61,283 nt of DNA from the NCBI GenBank assembly GCA_020719725.1, contig DYPU01000004.1, forward strand, positions 1 to 61,283, given 5' to 3'. Position numbers and translations under genes: made by a program. Positions 50,450 to 60,900 of this stretch are shown here, piece after piece (the stretch's first letter is position 1; each line of letters begins with the position of its first letter). The notes under the pieces were generated by a model that worked only from the letters and a program-made list of their open reading frames with translations, had not been told where the DNA came from and did not search any database. The stretch is from Anaerolinea sp. GTDB taxonomy: Bacteria > Chloroflexota > Anaerolineae > Anaerolineales > Villigracilaceae.

Positions 50450-53331
50450 CCTTTACCAGCCCCATCGGTCTCCTGCTGTTGCTATTACTGCCACTCTTCG
50501 CGTGGATCGGCTGGCCCACCCGCGGCCCCTCCCAAAAACGAGAGACTATCGCCCTGCTCTTACGGTTGAGCCTGGCGCTGTGTTTGATTCTCTCGCTGGC
50601 CGGGCTGGAACTGCCTCGCGGCGGCGATGAACTGGCAGTCGTGTTTCTGGTAGATGTTTCCGATTCAATGTCAGATGAAGCCATTAACGCGGCCACGCGC
50701 TATGTGAAAACAGCGCTAGCCGCCAGCGGCCCAGATGATCAATCGGCCATCATCCTGTTTGGGGGCGATGCACTCGTTGAGCGCCCCATGCTTCCCGGCA
50801 ATGACCTGGGACAGATCACCTCTGTGCCCGTCACCACCCAAACCGACCTGGCGCAAGCCATCCGGCTGGGATTAGCGCTCTTCCCATCTGGCGCGGCGCG
50901 CCGGATGGTGATTCTTTCAGATGGCGCGCAAACCAACGGCGACGCGCTCAAAGCTGCCGAGTTTGCAAAAGCCATCCATGTCCAAATCATTTCGGTGCCA
51001 TTTATCACCCAGCCCGGCGCAGAAGCGCTAATTAGCGCAGTCGAGGCTCCCAGCCACCTGCGCCCTGGCGAAAATTTCCATCTGAATGTTTCAGTTCAGT
51101 CCAACCAGCCCATTCGAGCCACCCTGCGGGTGCTTTCTGGCGATACAATTCTTTATGAACAGCCCCACGACCTGCGGCGTGGTCAACAAACCTTTAGCTT
51201 GCCCCTCCGCGCCGGGGAAACTGGTTTCACCAGCTATGAAGTACAAATTACGCCAGAACAAGATACGTTTTACCAAAACAACCGCATTGATGCTTTTTCT
51301 CAAATTGATGGGTTGCCGCGGCTGTTACTGGTTGGCCCCACTCCCGGCGAAAACCTGCCAGGCGGCGCAACCCGGCCCGATGAATATTCCACACTATTGG
51401 CGGCCCTGCAAGCTGCCAATTACAGTATCGACCTTGTAGCGCCCAAGCGCCTGCCCACCGACTTGGCAGGACTGGCCCAATACAACGCCGTGATTCTGGT
51501 AGATGTCCCGGCTCGTGAATTAAGTAATCGTCAAATGGAAACCTTGCAAAACTACGTCCGCAATCTGGGCGGCGGACTTTTAACCATCGGCGGGCCAACC
51601 AGTTTCGGCGTCGGCGGCTATTACGATACACCGCTCGAAGCCGCCCTGCCGCTTGAAATGCAAATCAAAGACGAACAGCGCCGCCCCAGCCTGGCAATTG
51701 TCTTCATCATTGACCATTCTGGCAGTATGAGTGAAACCAGCGGCGGCGTAGAAAAGCTGGAGCTTGCCAAAGAAGCTGTCGCGCGTTCGGTGGAATTACT
51801 TTTTCCAACCGACCGGGTTGGCGTGATCGCTTTCGATGACACCGCCGCCTGGGTTGTGCCGATGACCGACCTGGCAGACATCCTGACCATTCAGCAGGCC
51901 ATTGGCAGCATTCAATCTGGCGGCGGCACCGATATTTTAGCCGGGGTACAAGCCATGGCAAATGTCCTGCCCAATGATCCTGCCAAAGTGAAACACGTCA
52001 TTTTGCTGACCGATGGCGGAGCCGACCCAACCGGCATTGCCGAATTGGTGGAAAAACTCAGTACCGAAAGCGGAATCACACTCTCTACAGTGGCAATTGG
52101 CCGCGATGCTGCACCTTTTTTGCAAGAATTAGCCGACACAGGAGCAGGACGTTACCATTTCACCACCGATGCTGGCAGTATTCCCAGCATTTTCACCGAG
52201 GAAACCAGTCTGGCAACCCGCGCTTACATTGAAGAAGGCGCATTTTTCCCAAAACTGGTTAATTCATCTCCTATTTTAATAGGCATCGAAACTCTGCCGC
52301 GCCTGTATGGCTATGTGGCTACCAGCCCCAAACCCCTGGCGCAAGTGATCCTAAAATCTGAAAAAGACGATCCCCTGCTGGCCGCCTGGCAATATGGCCT
52401 GGGCCGCTCCGTAGCATTTACATCCGACGCCACCGGGCGGTGGGGTAGCGACTGGGTGAACTGGGAAAACTACGCCACCTTTTGGGCGCAAGCCGTGCGC
52501 TACACCCTGGGCGAAACAAGCGCAGCCGCCTTGCAATTAAGTGTGGTGACAGAAAACGAGCAGGCCCGATTCACACTCGATGCCCGCGCTCCCGGCGGAG
52601 ACTTTTTAAATGGCTACCAGATTACCGCCAATGTGGTCGGGCCAAATGGCAAAACTCAAGCGGTGACGCTGCGCCAGGTTGCGCCAGGGCGCTATGAAGC
52701 CAATTTTACGTCCACTACGCCCGGAATTTATTTATTACGGCTGGCAGGCCAACCAGGCCAAGAGGGCGGCGCTGGATTTGTTGAAACGACCGGTTGGATT
52801 CTGTCCTATTCACCTGAGTACCGCGCCATTGAGCCCAATCCAGACCTGTTGGTGCGTCTCGCGGCGCTGACCGACGGCAAAGTGGCTTCGGCTGACCCCC
52901 GCGAGGCTTTTTCGCACGATCTAAAAGCTGCACGCGCGACACGCGCAGTTTGGCCCTGGCTCTTGGCGCTGGCGGCAATTCTTTTACCATTGGATGTGGC
53001 TGCGCGGCGGTTGATTGTGACCCGGCACGATTTCGCGGCCTGGCGCGCAGCCCTGTTCGCCCGGCTAATTTTCGGCAAGAAAACCGCGGTTTTGCCAGAA
53101 TCAAATTCACAGATGGGGGCTTTGTTCCAGGCGAAGGAGCGCGCGCATCGCAGCTCACTCCAGGCTGAGGCGGGAACAGCAGTCTCTCCGGCCCCGGTAG
53201 AGACTGCTGTGGCGGAAAAACCCGGCAGCGCGGAATCTGGCTCGATTTCTTCATCTGAAATGCCAGCCGAGACTTCAACTGCAGCGGCTTTGCTGGCGCG
53301 AAAAAAGAACTTGCGCGGCAAGAACCAATGA
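50446..53331 (+). CDS. Double-VWA, GATase-like membrane protein
   Basis: A 961-residue membrane protein. Two N-terminal helices (about 7-24 and 33-52) precede a first VWA domain (about 62-190) with DVSDSMSDE and VILSDGAQT. A glutamine-amidotransferase-like Rossmann segment follows (about 290-385, with GGGLLTIGGPTSFGVGGYYD). A second VWA (about 405-590) has DHSGSMSE, FDDTAAWVVPM, GGGTDIL and LLTDGGADP. Beta domains and one C-terminal helix near 845 end it, then a short charged tail. The arrangement is that of large VWA/GATase proteins next to MoxR-DUF58 genes. Catalytic Cys of a true amidotransferase is not evident. Confidence 0.9.
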   Translation: MTFTSPIGLLLLLLLPLFAWIGWPTRGPSQKRETIALLLRLSLALCLILSLAGLELPRGGDELAVVFLVDVSDSMSDEAINAATRYVKTALAASGPDDQSAIILFGGDALVERPMLPGNDLGQITSVPVTTQTDLAQAIRLGLALFPSGAARRMVILSDGAQTNGDALKAAEFAKAIHVQIISVPFITQPGAEALISAVEAPSHLRPGENFHLNVSVQSNQPIRATLRVLSGDTILYEQPHDLRRGQQTFSLPLRAGETGFTSYEVQITPEQDTFYQNNRIDAFSQIDGLPRLLLVGPTPGENLPGGATRPDEYSTLLAALQAANYSIDLVAPKRLPTDLAGLAQYNAVILVDVPARELSNRQMETLQNYVRNLGGGLLTIGGPTSFGVGGYYDTPLEAALPLEMQIKDEQRRPSLAIVFIIDHSGSMSETSGGVEKLELAKEAVARSVELLFPTDRVGVIAFDDTAAWVVPMTDLADILTIQQAIGSIQSGGGTDILAGVQAMANVLPNDPAKVKHVILLTDGGADPTGIAELVEKLSTESGITLSTVAIGRDAAPFLQELADTGAGRYHFTTDAGSIPSIFTEETSLATRAYIEEGAFFPKLVNSSPILIGIETLPRLYGYVATSPKPLAQVILKSEKDDPLLAAWQYGLGRSVAFTSDATGRWGSDWVNWENYATFWAQAVRYTLGETSAAALQLSVVTENEQARFTLDARAPGGDFLNGYQITANVVGPNGKTQAVTLRQVAPGRYEANFTSTTPGIYLLRLAGQPGQEGGAGFVETTGWILSYSPEYRAIEPNPDLLVRLAALTDGKVASADPREAFSHDLKAARATRAVWPWLLALAAILLPLDVAARRLIVTRHDFAAWRAALFARLIFGKKTAVLPESNSQMGALFQAKERAHRSSLQAEAGTAVSPAPVETAVAEKPGSAESGSISSSEMPAETSTAAALLARKKNLRGKNQ

Positions 53332-53339
53332 GATTCCGT

Positions 53340-53345
53340 TATAAT
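53340..53345 (+). promoter_or_regulatory. -10 box for leaderless adenosyltransferase transcript
   Basis: A perfect TATAAT ends 7 nt before the ATG at 53353. A -35 match (TTGCGC at 53311-53316) is too distant to be convincing. Confidence 0.6.
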
Positions 53346-53352
53346 ACCGGCC

Positions 53353-53904
53353 ATGTCCCCTTTTTATACCCGTACCGGAGATGAAGGTACCACCGGCCTC
53401 TTAGGCGAAGGCCGGGTGTCCAAGTTTGATGCCCGTATTGAGGCCCTGGGCGCAGTGGATGAAGCCACTGCGGCGCTTGGGCTGGCGCGCGCCAGCGTGC
53501 AATTGCCACAAACCGCCACGCTGTTGTTGGAAGTTCAGCGCGATTTGTATAAATTGATGGCCGAGGTAAGTGCTACCCCTGAGAATGCAACCCGGTTTCG
53601 GGCTATTGACGAAAGCCGGGTGAACTGGCTGGAGGCCCAAACCGACGCGCTGGAAGTGACGCTGGAGATGCCGCGCGAGTTCATTGTGCCGGGCGATCGT
53701 CCGAGCAGCGCGGCTTTGGCGCTGGCACGCACCATTGTGCGCCGCGCCGAGCGGCGGGTGGTGGCGTTGTTTGAGGCCGGGCAATTGGAAAATTTACAGC
53801 TTTTGGCTTATCTAAACCGGCTTTCTTCGTTGGTATTTATGTTGGAGTTGGCCGAAAATGCCCAAGCCGGGCAAAAAAGTAACCTGGCAAAGGTTACGCC
53901 ATGA
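53353..53904 (+). CDS. Cob(I)alamin adenosyltransferase (PduO type)
   Basis: A 183-residue adenosyltransferase that makes adenosylcobalamin from cob(I)alamin and ATP. The ATP loop YTRTGDEGTTGLLGEGRVSK (about 5-24) and the following DARIEALGAVDEATAALGLA are diagnostic; RTIVRRAERRVVAL and LAYLNRLSSLVFML near the end complete the family pattern. No Shine-Dalgarno is seen and the -10 box is 7 nt upstream, so the mRNA is likely leaderless. Its end overlaps the next gene by 4 nt. Confidence 0.95.
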   Translation: MSPFYTRTGDEGTTGLLGEGRVSKFDARIEALGAVDEATAALGLARASVQLPQTATLLLEVQRDLYKLMAEVSATPENATRFRAIDESRVNWLEAQTDALEVTLEMPREFIVPGDRPSSAALALARTIVRRAERRVVALFEAGQLENLQLLAYLNRLSSLVFMLELAENAQAGQKSNLAKVTP

Positions 53905-54605
53905 CTGGAACCTTGATTAATGTTGTTGCAATTGTGGTGGGCAGCCTGATTGGTATTTTTTTTGGAGCCAAGCTGCCCGAAACTCTTAAGGCGACAGTGG
54001 TAAATGGAATGGGCCTGTTTACAGCGGCAATTGGTTTGCAAATGTTTTTCGAAACGCAAGAGTCGCTGGTGGTGCTGGGCGCGCTGATTATTGGGGCTTT
54101 GTTGGGCGAGTGGTGGCGCATTGAAGACGGGATTGCGGCGCTGGGGGTCTGGCTTGAAAAGCGCTTTACCGGAAACCAGGCAGGCACATCCAGCCGTTTT
54201 GTGCGCGGTTTTTTGGCCGCTTCACTGTTGTATTGCACCGGGCCAATTGCCATTATGGGTTCGATTCAGGATGGGCTGAATGGGGATTTTCAGCTTTTAG
54301 CGGTGAAATCGGTTTTGGATGGTTTTATTTCAATTGCTTTTGCTTCCACCCTGGGCATTGGAGTGCTTTTTTCCATTTTGCCGGTTTTTGTTTACCAGGG
54401 CGGTATCAGCCTGCTGGCAGGAACGTTAAGCAATGTCCTTAGCGAGGCAATGATGGCAGAAATAACAGCAACCGGCGGGGTAATTTTGTTTGGGCTGGCC
54501 CTAAGCAGCCTGCTCGAAATAAAGAAGATTCGGGTTGGTAATTTTTTGCCTGCACTGTTAATCGCTCCGATCATTGTCTGGGCGCTGGCTTTCTTTGGAA
54601 AATAA
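53901..54605 (+). CDS. DUF554 family membrane protein
   Basis: A 234-residue membrane protein with about seven helices, matching the DUF554/YdfK family in order and length: TLINVVAIVVGSLIGIFFG, GMGLFTAAIGLQMF, IGALLGEWWRIEDGI, SLLYCTGPIAIMGSIQDGL, DGFISIAFASTLGIGVLFS. The function of the family is unknown. Its start overlaps the adenosyltransferase stop (ATGACTGG... inside), indicating cotranscription, though a cobalamin link is not established. Confidence 0.9.
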   Translation: MTGTLINVVAIVVGSLIGIFFGAKLPETLKATVVNGMGLFTAAIGLQMFFETQESLVVLGALIIGALLGEWWRIEDGIAALGVWLEKRFTGNQAGTSSRFVRGFLAASLLYCTGPIAIMGSIQDGLNGDFQLLAVKSVLDGFISIAFASTLGIGVLFSILPVFVYQGGISLLAGTLSNVLSEAMMAEITATGGVILFGLALSSLLEIKKIRVGNFLPALLIAPIIVWALAFFGK

Positions 54606-54685
54606 AGCGGTAGCTCGGTGGAGTTTCGCAAAATCGTTAAAATGGCGCATAAATACCCTTTTTACAAAACAGGTAAACGACCAAG

Positions 54686-56482
54686 ATGGACTTTAACTTA
54701 AAAAACACAAAACTCTGGTTTGGACTGGCTTTTATGCTGGGACTGGTTTTACGCCTGGCGCGCCTGGGCGCAATTCCGCTTTCAGATGCCGAGGCGGCTT
54801 GGGCCTTACAATCACTGAACCTGGTACGCGGTCTGCCCGTAGAGATTGGGCCGCAGCCGGGCTATGTCAACCTGACGGCGCTGTTCTTTTTTATCTTGCA
54901 ATCCAGCAATTTTGCAGCGCGCCTGCTGCCCGCCCTGGCAGGCAGCGCACTGGTGTTAGCGCCACTCTTATTCCGCGAGCGGCTCGGCGAAAAAGTGACA
55001 CTGGCATTGGCCTTTGCGCTGGCGCTCGATCCGGGCCTGGTGGCGCTTTCGCGCCAGGCAGGCAGCCCTATTTTGGCAGTTACAACCCTAATCTTGGCCT
55101 GGGGCGCATGGCGCAATGGATTTTTGCGCCTGGCCGGGTTTCTGGCCGGGCTGGCCTTACTTTCGGGCAGTTCACTCTGGTTTGGCGCACTCGGCTTGGG
55201 GCTGGCATTATTATTAGCCCGCGCCTTTGCGCCAGAAATTTCTTTCAAATTTGAAAAGGAACATGTTCGTCCGGCAGCGCTTTTTGCGCTGGGAACCTAC
55301 CTGGTTCTGGGAAGTTTCTTTTTGCTGGCCCCTGGCGGATTAAGCGCAAGCCTGGCCTCCATTCCGGCCATTTTCACCGCGCTCCAAGAACTAACCGACG
55401 TAACCGCCTTACGCATGTTGTCTGCTTTGGTCTTTTATCAGCCGCTGGCGCTCATTTTAGCGCTTGTCCAGTTGGGACGGCTGCGCTCGCAACGTAATGC
55501 GATGGTCATTTTTCTTGGATTTTGGCTTTTCGCAGCCATTCTGCTGGCGCTAGCCTACCCAGCCCGGCAGATCAGCCACCTGGCCTGGGCCTTGATACCA
55601 CTTTGGGTTTTGGCAACACTAGAAGTGGTGCGCTGGGTTCAACCCATCAAACCCGTCATCGAAATGCGCGCAGAACGCATCCCAGAATCACTCCACCTGA
55701 ACGAAGATGCCTTTGTCAGTCCCGCCGACCAACCCACCAGCTTCAACATCCACCCGGTGAAAGTTTCGGATGGCATCTGGGAAACGCTTGGCATGGCCGC
55801 GCTAACACTCATCCTGATCTCTTTTGCCTGGCTTAACTTCATCGGCATATCCCTGCACACCTTCGACCAACCCACCCTGCAATTACGCTGGCTGGTGACA
55901 ATCGGCGCATTGATACTGCTGGCCCTCAGCGCCATCCTGGTTGCATTTGGCTGGTCCACCCGAGTTGCCGCGTACGGCACCCTTTGGGGCAGCCTGACAG
56001 CCCTCAGCCTCTACAGCCTGGCAATGACCTCCTTTAGCGCCAACCTGCACCCGGCCCCCTCCGTCGAAATGTGGCCCGATGGCCCACAAGCCATCCCCGC
56101 CCCCATCCTGCTAAACCAGATCGACGACCTTTCGGAATTCAGTCACGGCTCGGCCCAAGCCCTAAAAATAACCCTAATCGGAATCGAATCCCCAGCCCTA
56201 AACTGGTTACTACGCGATTGGCAGCTTAGCGAAGCCCAGGCCCTCTCCATCGCCTCGGCCCCCGACCTGTTAATAACCAATCAGAGTTTCACCGGCCCCG
56301 AACTTGAAACAGCCTATCGCGGCGCCGATTTCCTGTTACGGCTCTATCCGGGCTGGAACCAGGCCACCTCTGCCGAGTGGCTGCGCTGGATTGTCTTACA
56401 CGAACTGCCACAAGGACAAGAACCCGTTCTACTCTGGGCGCGCAGTGACCTTTTCCCCGATTCGCAAAACCTAGTCCCCTAA
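54686..56482 (+). CDS. PMT-like membrane glycosyltransferase
   Basis: A 598-residue protein with about twelve hydrophobic segments. The N-terminal LRLARLGAIPLSDAEAAWAL matches the first outside loop of the PMT/ArnT superfamily with its acidic pair (D-x-E). These enzymes transfer sugars from lipid-phosphate donors on the outer face of the membrane. A C-terminal outside domain (about 440-590) is soluble. The acceptor and donor are unknown. It sits 13 nt before cmk on the same strand. Confidence 0.75.
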   Translation: MDFNLKNTKLWFGLAFMLGLVLRLARLGAIPLSDAEAAWALQSLNLVRGLPVEIGPQPGYVNLTALFFFILQSSNFAARLLPALAGSALVLAPLLFRERLGEKVTLALAFALALDPGLVALSRQAGSPILAVTTLILAWGAWRNGFLRLAGFLAGLALLSGSSLWFGALGLGLALLLARAFAPEISFKFEKEHVRPAALFALGTYLVLGSFFLLAPGGLSASLASIPAIFTALQELTDVTALRMLSALVFYQPLALILALVQLGRLRSQRNAMVIFLGFWLFAAILLALAYPARQISHLAWALIPLWVLATLEVVRWVQPIKPVIEMRAERIPESLHLNEDAFVSPADQPTSFNIHPVKVSDGIWETLGMAALTLILISFAWLNFIGISLHTFDQPTLQLRWLVTIGALILLALSAILVAFGWSTRVAAYGTLWGSLTALSLYSLAMTSFSANLHPAPSVEMWPDGPQAIPAPILLNQIDDLSEFSHGSAQALKITLIGIESPALNWLLRDWQLSEAQALSIASAPDLLITNQSFTGPELETAYRGADFLLRLYPGWNQATSAEWLRWIVLHELPQGQEPVLLWARSDLFPDSQNLVP

Positions 56483-56495
56483 ACACAGGAGAGCC

Positions 56496-57173
56496 ATGTC
56501 TGACCTTTGTATTATCGCCATTGACGGCCCTGCCGCTTCCGGCAAATCCACGCTCGGATTTCGCCTGGCAGAAAGCCTCGGCTATTTGTATTTCGACACC
56601 GGCCTCATGTATCGCGCCGTCACCTGGCTCACTCTGGCGCGCGGCCTGTCTGCTCAAGACGAAGCCGCGGTGACCCGCCTGGCCGAAGATATGCCCATCG
56701 AAGTCACTGCACCCTCTTTTGAAGATGGCCGCTCCTGCGATATCGTTGTCGATGGGCAGGACATCACCTGGAAAATCCGCCAACCCGAAGTAGACGCCAA
56801 CGTCTCCATCGTGGCAGCCTACTCCGGCGTCCGCGCCGCCCTCACCATTCAACAGCGCCGCATCGGGCTGCGTGGACGCGTTGTCATGGTCGGACGCGAT
56901 ATCGGAACCGTCGTCCTACCCGAAGCCAATGTCAAAATCTACCTGGATGCTTCAGCAAAAGAACGCGCCCGCCGCCGCTACGACGAAACCCTGCAAAGAG
57001 GCGGAACAGCCGACCTGGCTGAAATTCTGACCAAAGTCAACGAGCGCGACCGGATCGATTCTACCCGCGCGATTGCGCCCCTTAAACCAGCCGCTGACGC
57101 CGTTCTAATCGACTCCGACAAACTCAACGCTGACCAGGTTTTTGAAAAAGCCTTGTCATTATGCAAGCGCTAG
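56496..57173 (+). CDS. cmk: Cytidylate kinase
   Basis: A 225-residue CMP kinase of pyrimidine nucleotide metabolism. The P-loop is IDGPAASGKST (9-19). YFDTGLMYRAVTWL is the substrate region, VVMVGRDIGTVVLPEANVKIYLDAS the central part, and ERARRRYDE with NERDRIDSTRAIAPL the lid and NMP end. AGGAG precedes the ATG. It overlaps plsC by 13 nt, a common bacterial pairing. Confidence 0.97.
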   Translation: MSDLCIIAIDGPAASGKSTLGFRLAESLGYLYFDTGLMYRAVTWLTLARGLSAQDEAAVTRLAEDMPIEVTAPSFEDGRSCDIVVDGQDITWKIRQPEVDANVSIVAAYSGVRAALTIQQRRIGLRGRVVMVGRDIGTVVLPEANVKIYLDASAKERARRRYDETLQRGGTADLAEILTKVNERDRIDSTRAIAPLKPAADAVLIDSDKLNADQVFEKALSLCKR

Positions 57174-57868
57174 ATCGTTACACCCCACCGCCAGGCAACT
57201 TACTCGCCCGCGCCATCTTGCGTCCAATCTTCCGCGGCCTATTCCGCCTGCTGGCCCAAATCCGTATAGATGGACTGGAAAACATTCCACGTGGCACAGC
57301 CTACATCGCGGCCTTTAACCACGTCTCCACCTTCGATCCGCCCTTCCTGCTTACCTTCTGGCCCGAAGAAATTGAAGTCCTCGGAGCGTCCGACATCTGG
57401 AACCGGGCTGGCTTCGGCCAAAACCTGTTGGTACGCTTGTTTGGCGGCATCCCCGTCCACCGCGGCCAATATGACCGCCAGGCGCTAGAACGTGTGACCC
57501 ATATCCTAAAATCTGGTTTTCCACTGTTAATTTCCCCAGAAGGTGGCCGCACCCGTATTTCGGCCATGCGCCGCGCCCGGCCCGGCATCGCTTTCATCGT
57601 CGAGGCAAGTTCCGTCCCGGTTCTGCCAGTCGGCATCGTCGGAACCAGCACCGACTTTTTCAGCCGCGCCATACGCGGCCAACGTCCAACTCTCGAACTG
57701 CACATCGGCAAACCCATCCACTTGCCAGCGGTAACCGGCAAAGGTGAAGCAAAACGTCTATCACGTCAGCAAAATGCCGACCTGGTGATGCACCACATCG
57801 CCAGCCTATTGCCCAAAGAATATCATGGCGTATACAGCCAGCCGCAAATCGCCCAGACAAGCGTGTAG
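57161..57868 (+). CDS. plsC: 1-acyl-sn-glycerol-3-phosphate acyltransferase
   Basis: A 235-residue membrane-associated acyltransferase of phospholipid synthesis. The catalytic motif is FNHVSTFDPPF (His54 and Asp59, the HX4D pair), followed by FGGIPVHRGQYD, LISPEGGRTRISAM (EGxR) and VLPVGIVGTS. Its ATG lies within the end of cmk; no clear Shine-Dalgarno, so translational coupling is likely. Confidence 0.93.
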   Translation: MQALDRYTPPPGNLLARAILRPIFRGLFRLLAQIRIDGLENIPRGTAYIAAFNHVSTFDPPFLLTFWPEEIEVLGASDIWNRAGFGQNLLVRLFGGIPVHRGQYDRQALERVTHILKSGFPLLISPEGGRTRISAMRRARPGIAFIVEASSVPVLPVGIVGTSTDFFSRAIRGQRPTLELHIGKPIHLPAVTGKGEAKRLSRQQNADLVMHHIASLLPKEYHGVYSQPQIAQTSV

Positions 57869-57939
57869 CTAAGCGTCTACTTTAATTTGCCGTGCTATAA
57901 TCAGCCTGTTCTGGCATAAATCTTGCATCATCGAGAATC

Positions 57940-60900
57940 ATGGAACCTATCTTTTCTCTTTTTGAAGGCGCTTTTGTCCCGCCGCTGTGGCCGGTAAATG
58001 CAGGCTGGCTATGGTGGGCAATTTTGGCTTTTCTCGTTAGCTGGCAGGTTTATAACTGGAAAAATTATCAATCCGTTTGGGATGGCCGTTCATGGGGGAT
58101 GGTCTTTGGCCTGGCAGTTTTAGCAATCATCTTCAACAACTTTATCGGCTTGCGTTTTCCGGCTGGCGCGGCACTTTCCCCACCAGGCATTCCGATTGTT
58201 CCACGCGGACCAGCGCTGATGGCCCTGGCTGCCCTACCGTGGGTACTGGCCGGAGGCCTTCTTGGCCCAGTTGCGGCAGCCATTGTAGGATTTGTGGCTG
58301 GTCTGGTGCGGTTTGGCATCGATACGCAATCAATTTTCACGCCGATAGAGATGGCCTTATTGGCAGCGCTATTTAGCGCTGCGATACGCCAACGCTTCCG
58401 CACCTGGCCCTATCGGCTCTTACGCGAACCATTGATTACAGCTGTCTTATTAACCCTGGTTTTTGGACTCTTCTTTGTTGTAGATGTTTTCATGATTGTA
58501 TCGGGTTCCGTTGCAACCCGGCTAGACTACGCCCAAACCCGCTTGCTATATTCGACCCTGGCCTTTGCGGGAGAAATTTTTATCGCGGCGGGCTTCGCGC
58601 AAGTCATCTCCATTATGTTTCCGGCACTATGGGGCAGCAGCCTGCCTCTCATGCCTTCGCCTGATGAACGCAGCCTTGAAGCGCGTTTCTTGCTCGGCAC
58701 CGGAACGCTGATCACGGCCCTGCTCGTAGCGCTGCTAATTGGCGATTGGCTTGTCGCCGGAACTGCGGCGCGCCAAATGCTGCAAACCCGCATGAAGGGC
58801 ACCGCAGAACTGGCATCACAAAGCATCCCCTTCTTCCTTGAAACCGGCCAAAACCTGGCCGGACAATTGGCCCTTACCCCAGGTCTCAGCCTGGATGATC
58901 CCAATCAGCTAAACCTGCTGCTCGAACAGCAAATTCGCATTGTCCCATTTTTTGATCAATTAATGGTACTCAATCCTCTAGGCGAAGTTGTCGGCAGTTA
59001 CCCCCCCGTCACCGAAGCGCAGCTCTTCCTCTACCCCGAAGAAAGCGCCGGACTACAATTGGCTTTTAGCGGGGTACTCAGCCAAACCTATACCATCCCA
59101 CCCGCCGCAAATGGCAATGCGGCCCGGGTTTCTTTCGTTATCAGTTTGCTCAACCCCGAAAATGGATTAGCAGAACGTGTTCTCATCGGCCGCACTAATC
59201 TTGAGACCAATCCATTTACCCAGCCTCTCATTAATAGCCTAAAAAGCATGGAAGACTTAAATGGCGCGGGAATTTTACTCGACGAAAAAAATCAAATCTT
59301 ATATCACGGCGCTTCCACAAGCGCCCTCATGGAAAAATATCCAGGGCAATCGACCACCCAAGCGGCCTTTTTTGATGATACATCGGCTAATGGAACCCGC
59401 AACCTAATTTATTACCAGCCAGCCTTGGGGCGTTCATGGGCCGTCGTTATCACCGTACCCGCTCAACAATCACAAGAACAAGCCTTGAGCATCGCCGCTC
59501 CTTTATCCGTGATGATTTTGGTGCTGGGGCTTGTCTCTCTCGCTTCTCTGCGCCTCGGCCTAAAAACAGTCACCAGTTCCATGCAAACCCTGGCAAGCGA
59601 AGCCGTCCGCATTGCGCAAGGCCAATTGGACCATCCGCTTCCCGTCGAAGGCGTGGATGAAGTAGGCCAGCTTCGGCGCGCCTTTGAACAGATGCGCGTC
59701 AGCCTGCAATCCCGGCTGGAAGAACTCAACCGTCTGTTACTCGTCAGCCAGGGCGTTGCTTCCAGCCTCGATATGGGCGACGCTGTCGAACCCGTACTTG
59801 AAGCCATTCTAGCAACCGGAGCCAGCGCCGTGCGCGTAGTGCTAACTCAGGCCAGCCTACAAGACACAGAACGCGATGTGCCTTCCATCTTTGCGCTTGG
59901 CCCATCCAAAGAAAAATATCCTTATCTGGATGCCCAGATATTGAGCCTAACCCAACAGCAAGACAAAATCGTGCTAACCAACGTCAGCCGCGCTCGCACC
60001 TTTGCCTTCCCCGCCGGACAACCCGCCCCAGCCTCACTCATGGCTTTTCCCTTGCGCCACGAAAACCGCTACTACGGCACGCTCTGGGCTGCCTACGACC
60101 AACCCCGCCTCTTCTCCGAAGCCGATGTGCGCTTCCTGGCAACCCTGGCCGGGCAAGCCGCGCTGGCCGCCTCCAACAATCACCTTTTCCTGTCTGCTGA
60201 GGTGGGCCGTCAGCGCCTGGCCGCCATCCTGGCTTCCACCCCCGACCCGGTACTGGTAACAGATCACCTCAACCGGCTCCTGCTCGCCAACCCGGCCGCC
60301 TGGCAAACCTTAGGTGCCGCCGTTGGCACAGCAGAGGGCCAACCCATTGAAAAAGTGATCAGCCACAAAGCCCTGCTCGATATTTTACAAGTCTCATCCG
60401 CCGACAAACTCTCTGCCGAAGTAACCGTTGCTGGCGGACAGGTTTTTCTGGCAACCGCCTCCCCGGTCGTGGCCGATGGCCGCCTGGTAGGACGGGTCTG
60501 CATCCTACGCGATGTAACGCACTTCAAGGAAGTGGATACGATGAAGACCGAATTCGTCAACACCGTTAGCCACGACCTGCGCTCACCGTTGACGTTGATG
60601 CGCGGCTACGCTACCATGCTGGAAATGGTAGGTGAACTAAACGAACAACAACAAGGCTATGTTAAGAAGATTATTCTGGGTGTCGAAAACATGGCGAGAC
60701 TGGTAAATAACCTGCTAGACTTGGGTCGAATCGAAGTAGGTGTTGGCCTGCAACTTGAAACAGCCCCTCTCTTCGATATTATTGAACGGGTCACCAGCAC
60801 CCTTCAAATGCAAGCTTCACAAAAAAACATTACACTCAATGTCGAAACGCCCAAAAACATTTCGCCCCTGATCGAAGCCGACCACGCTCTTCTGCAACAA

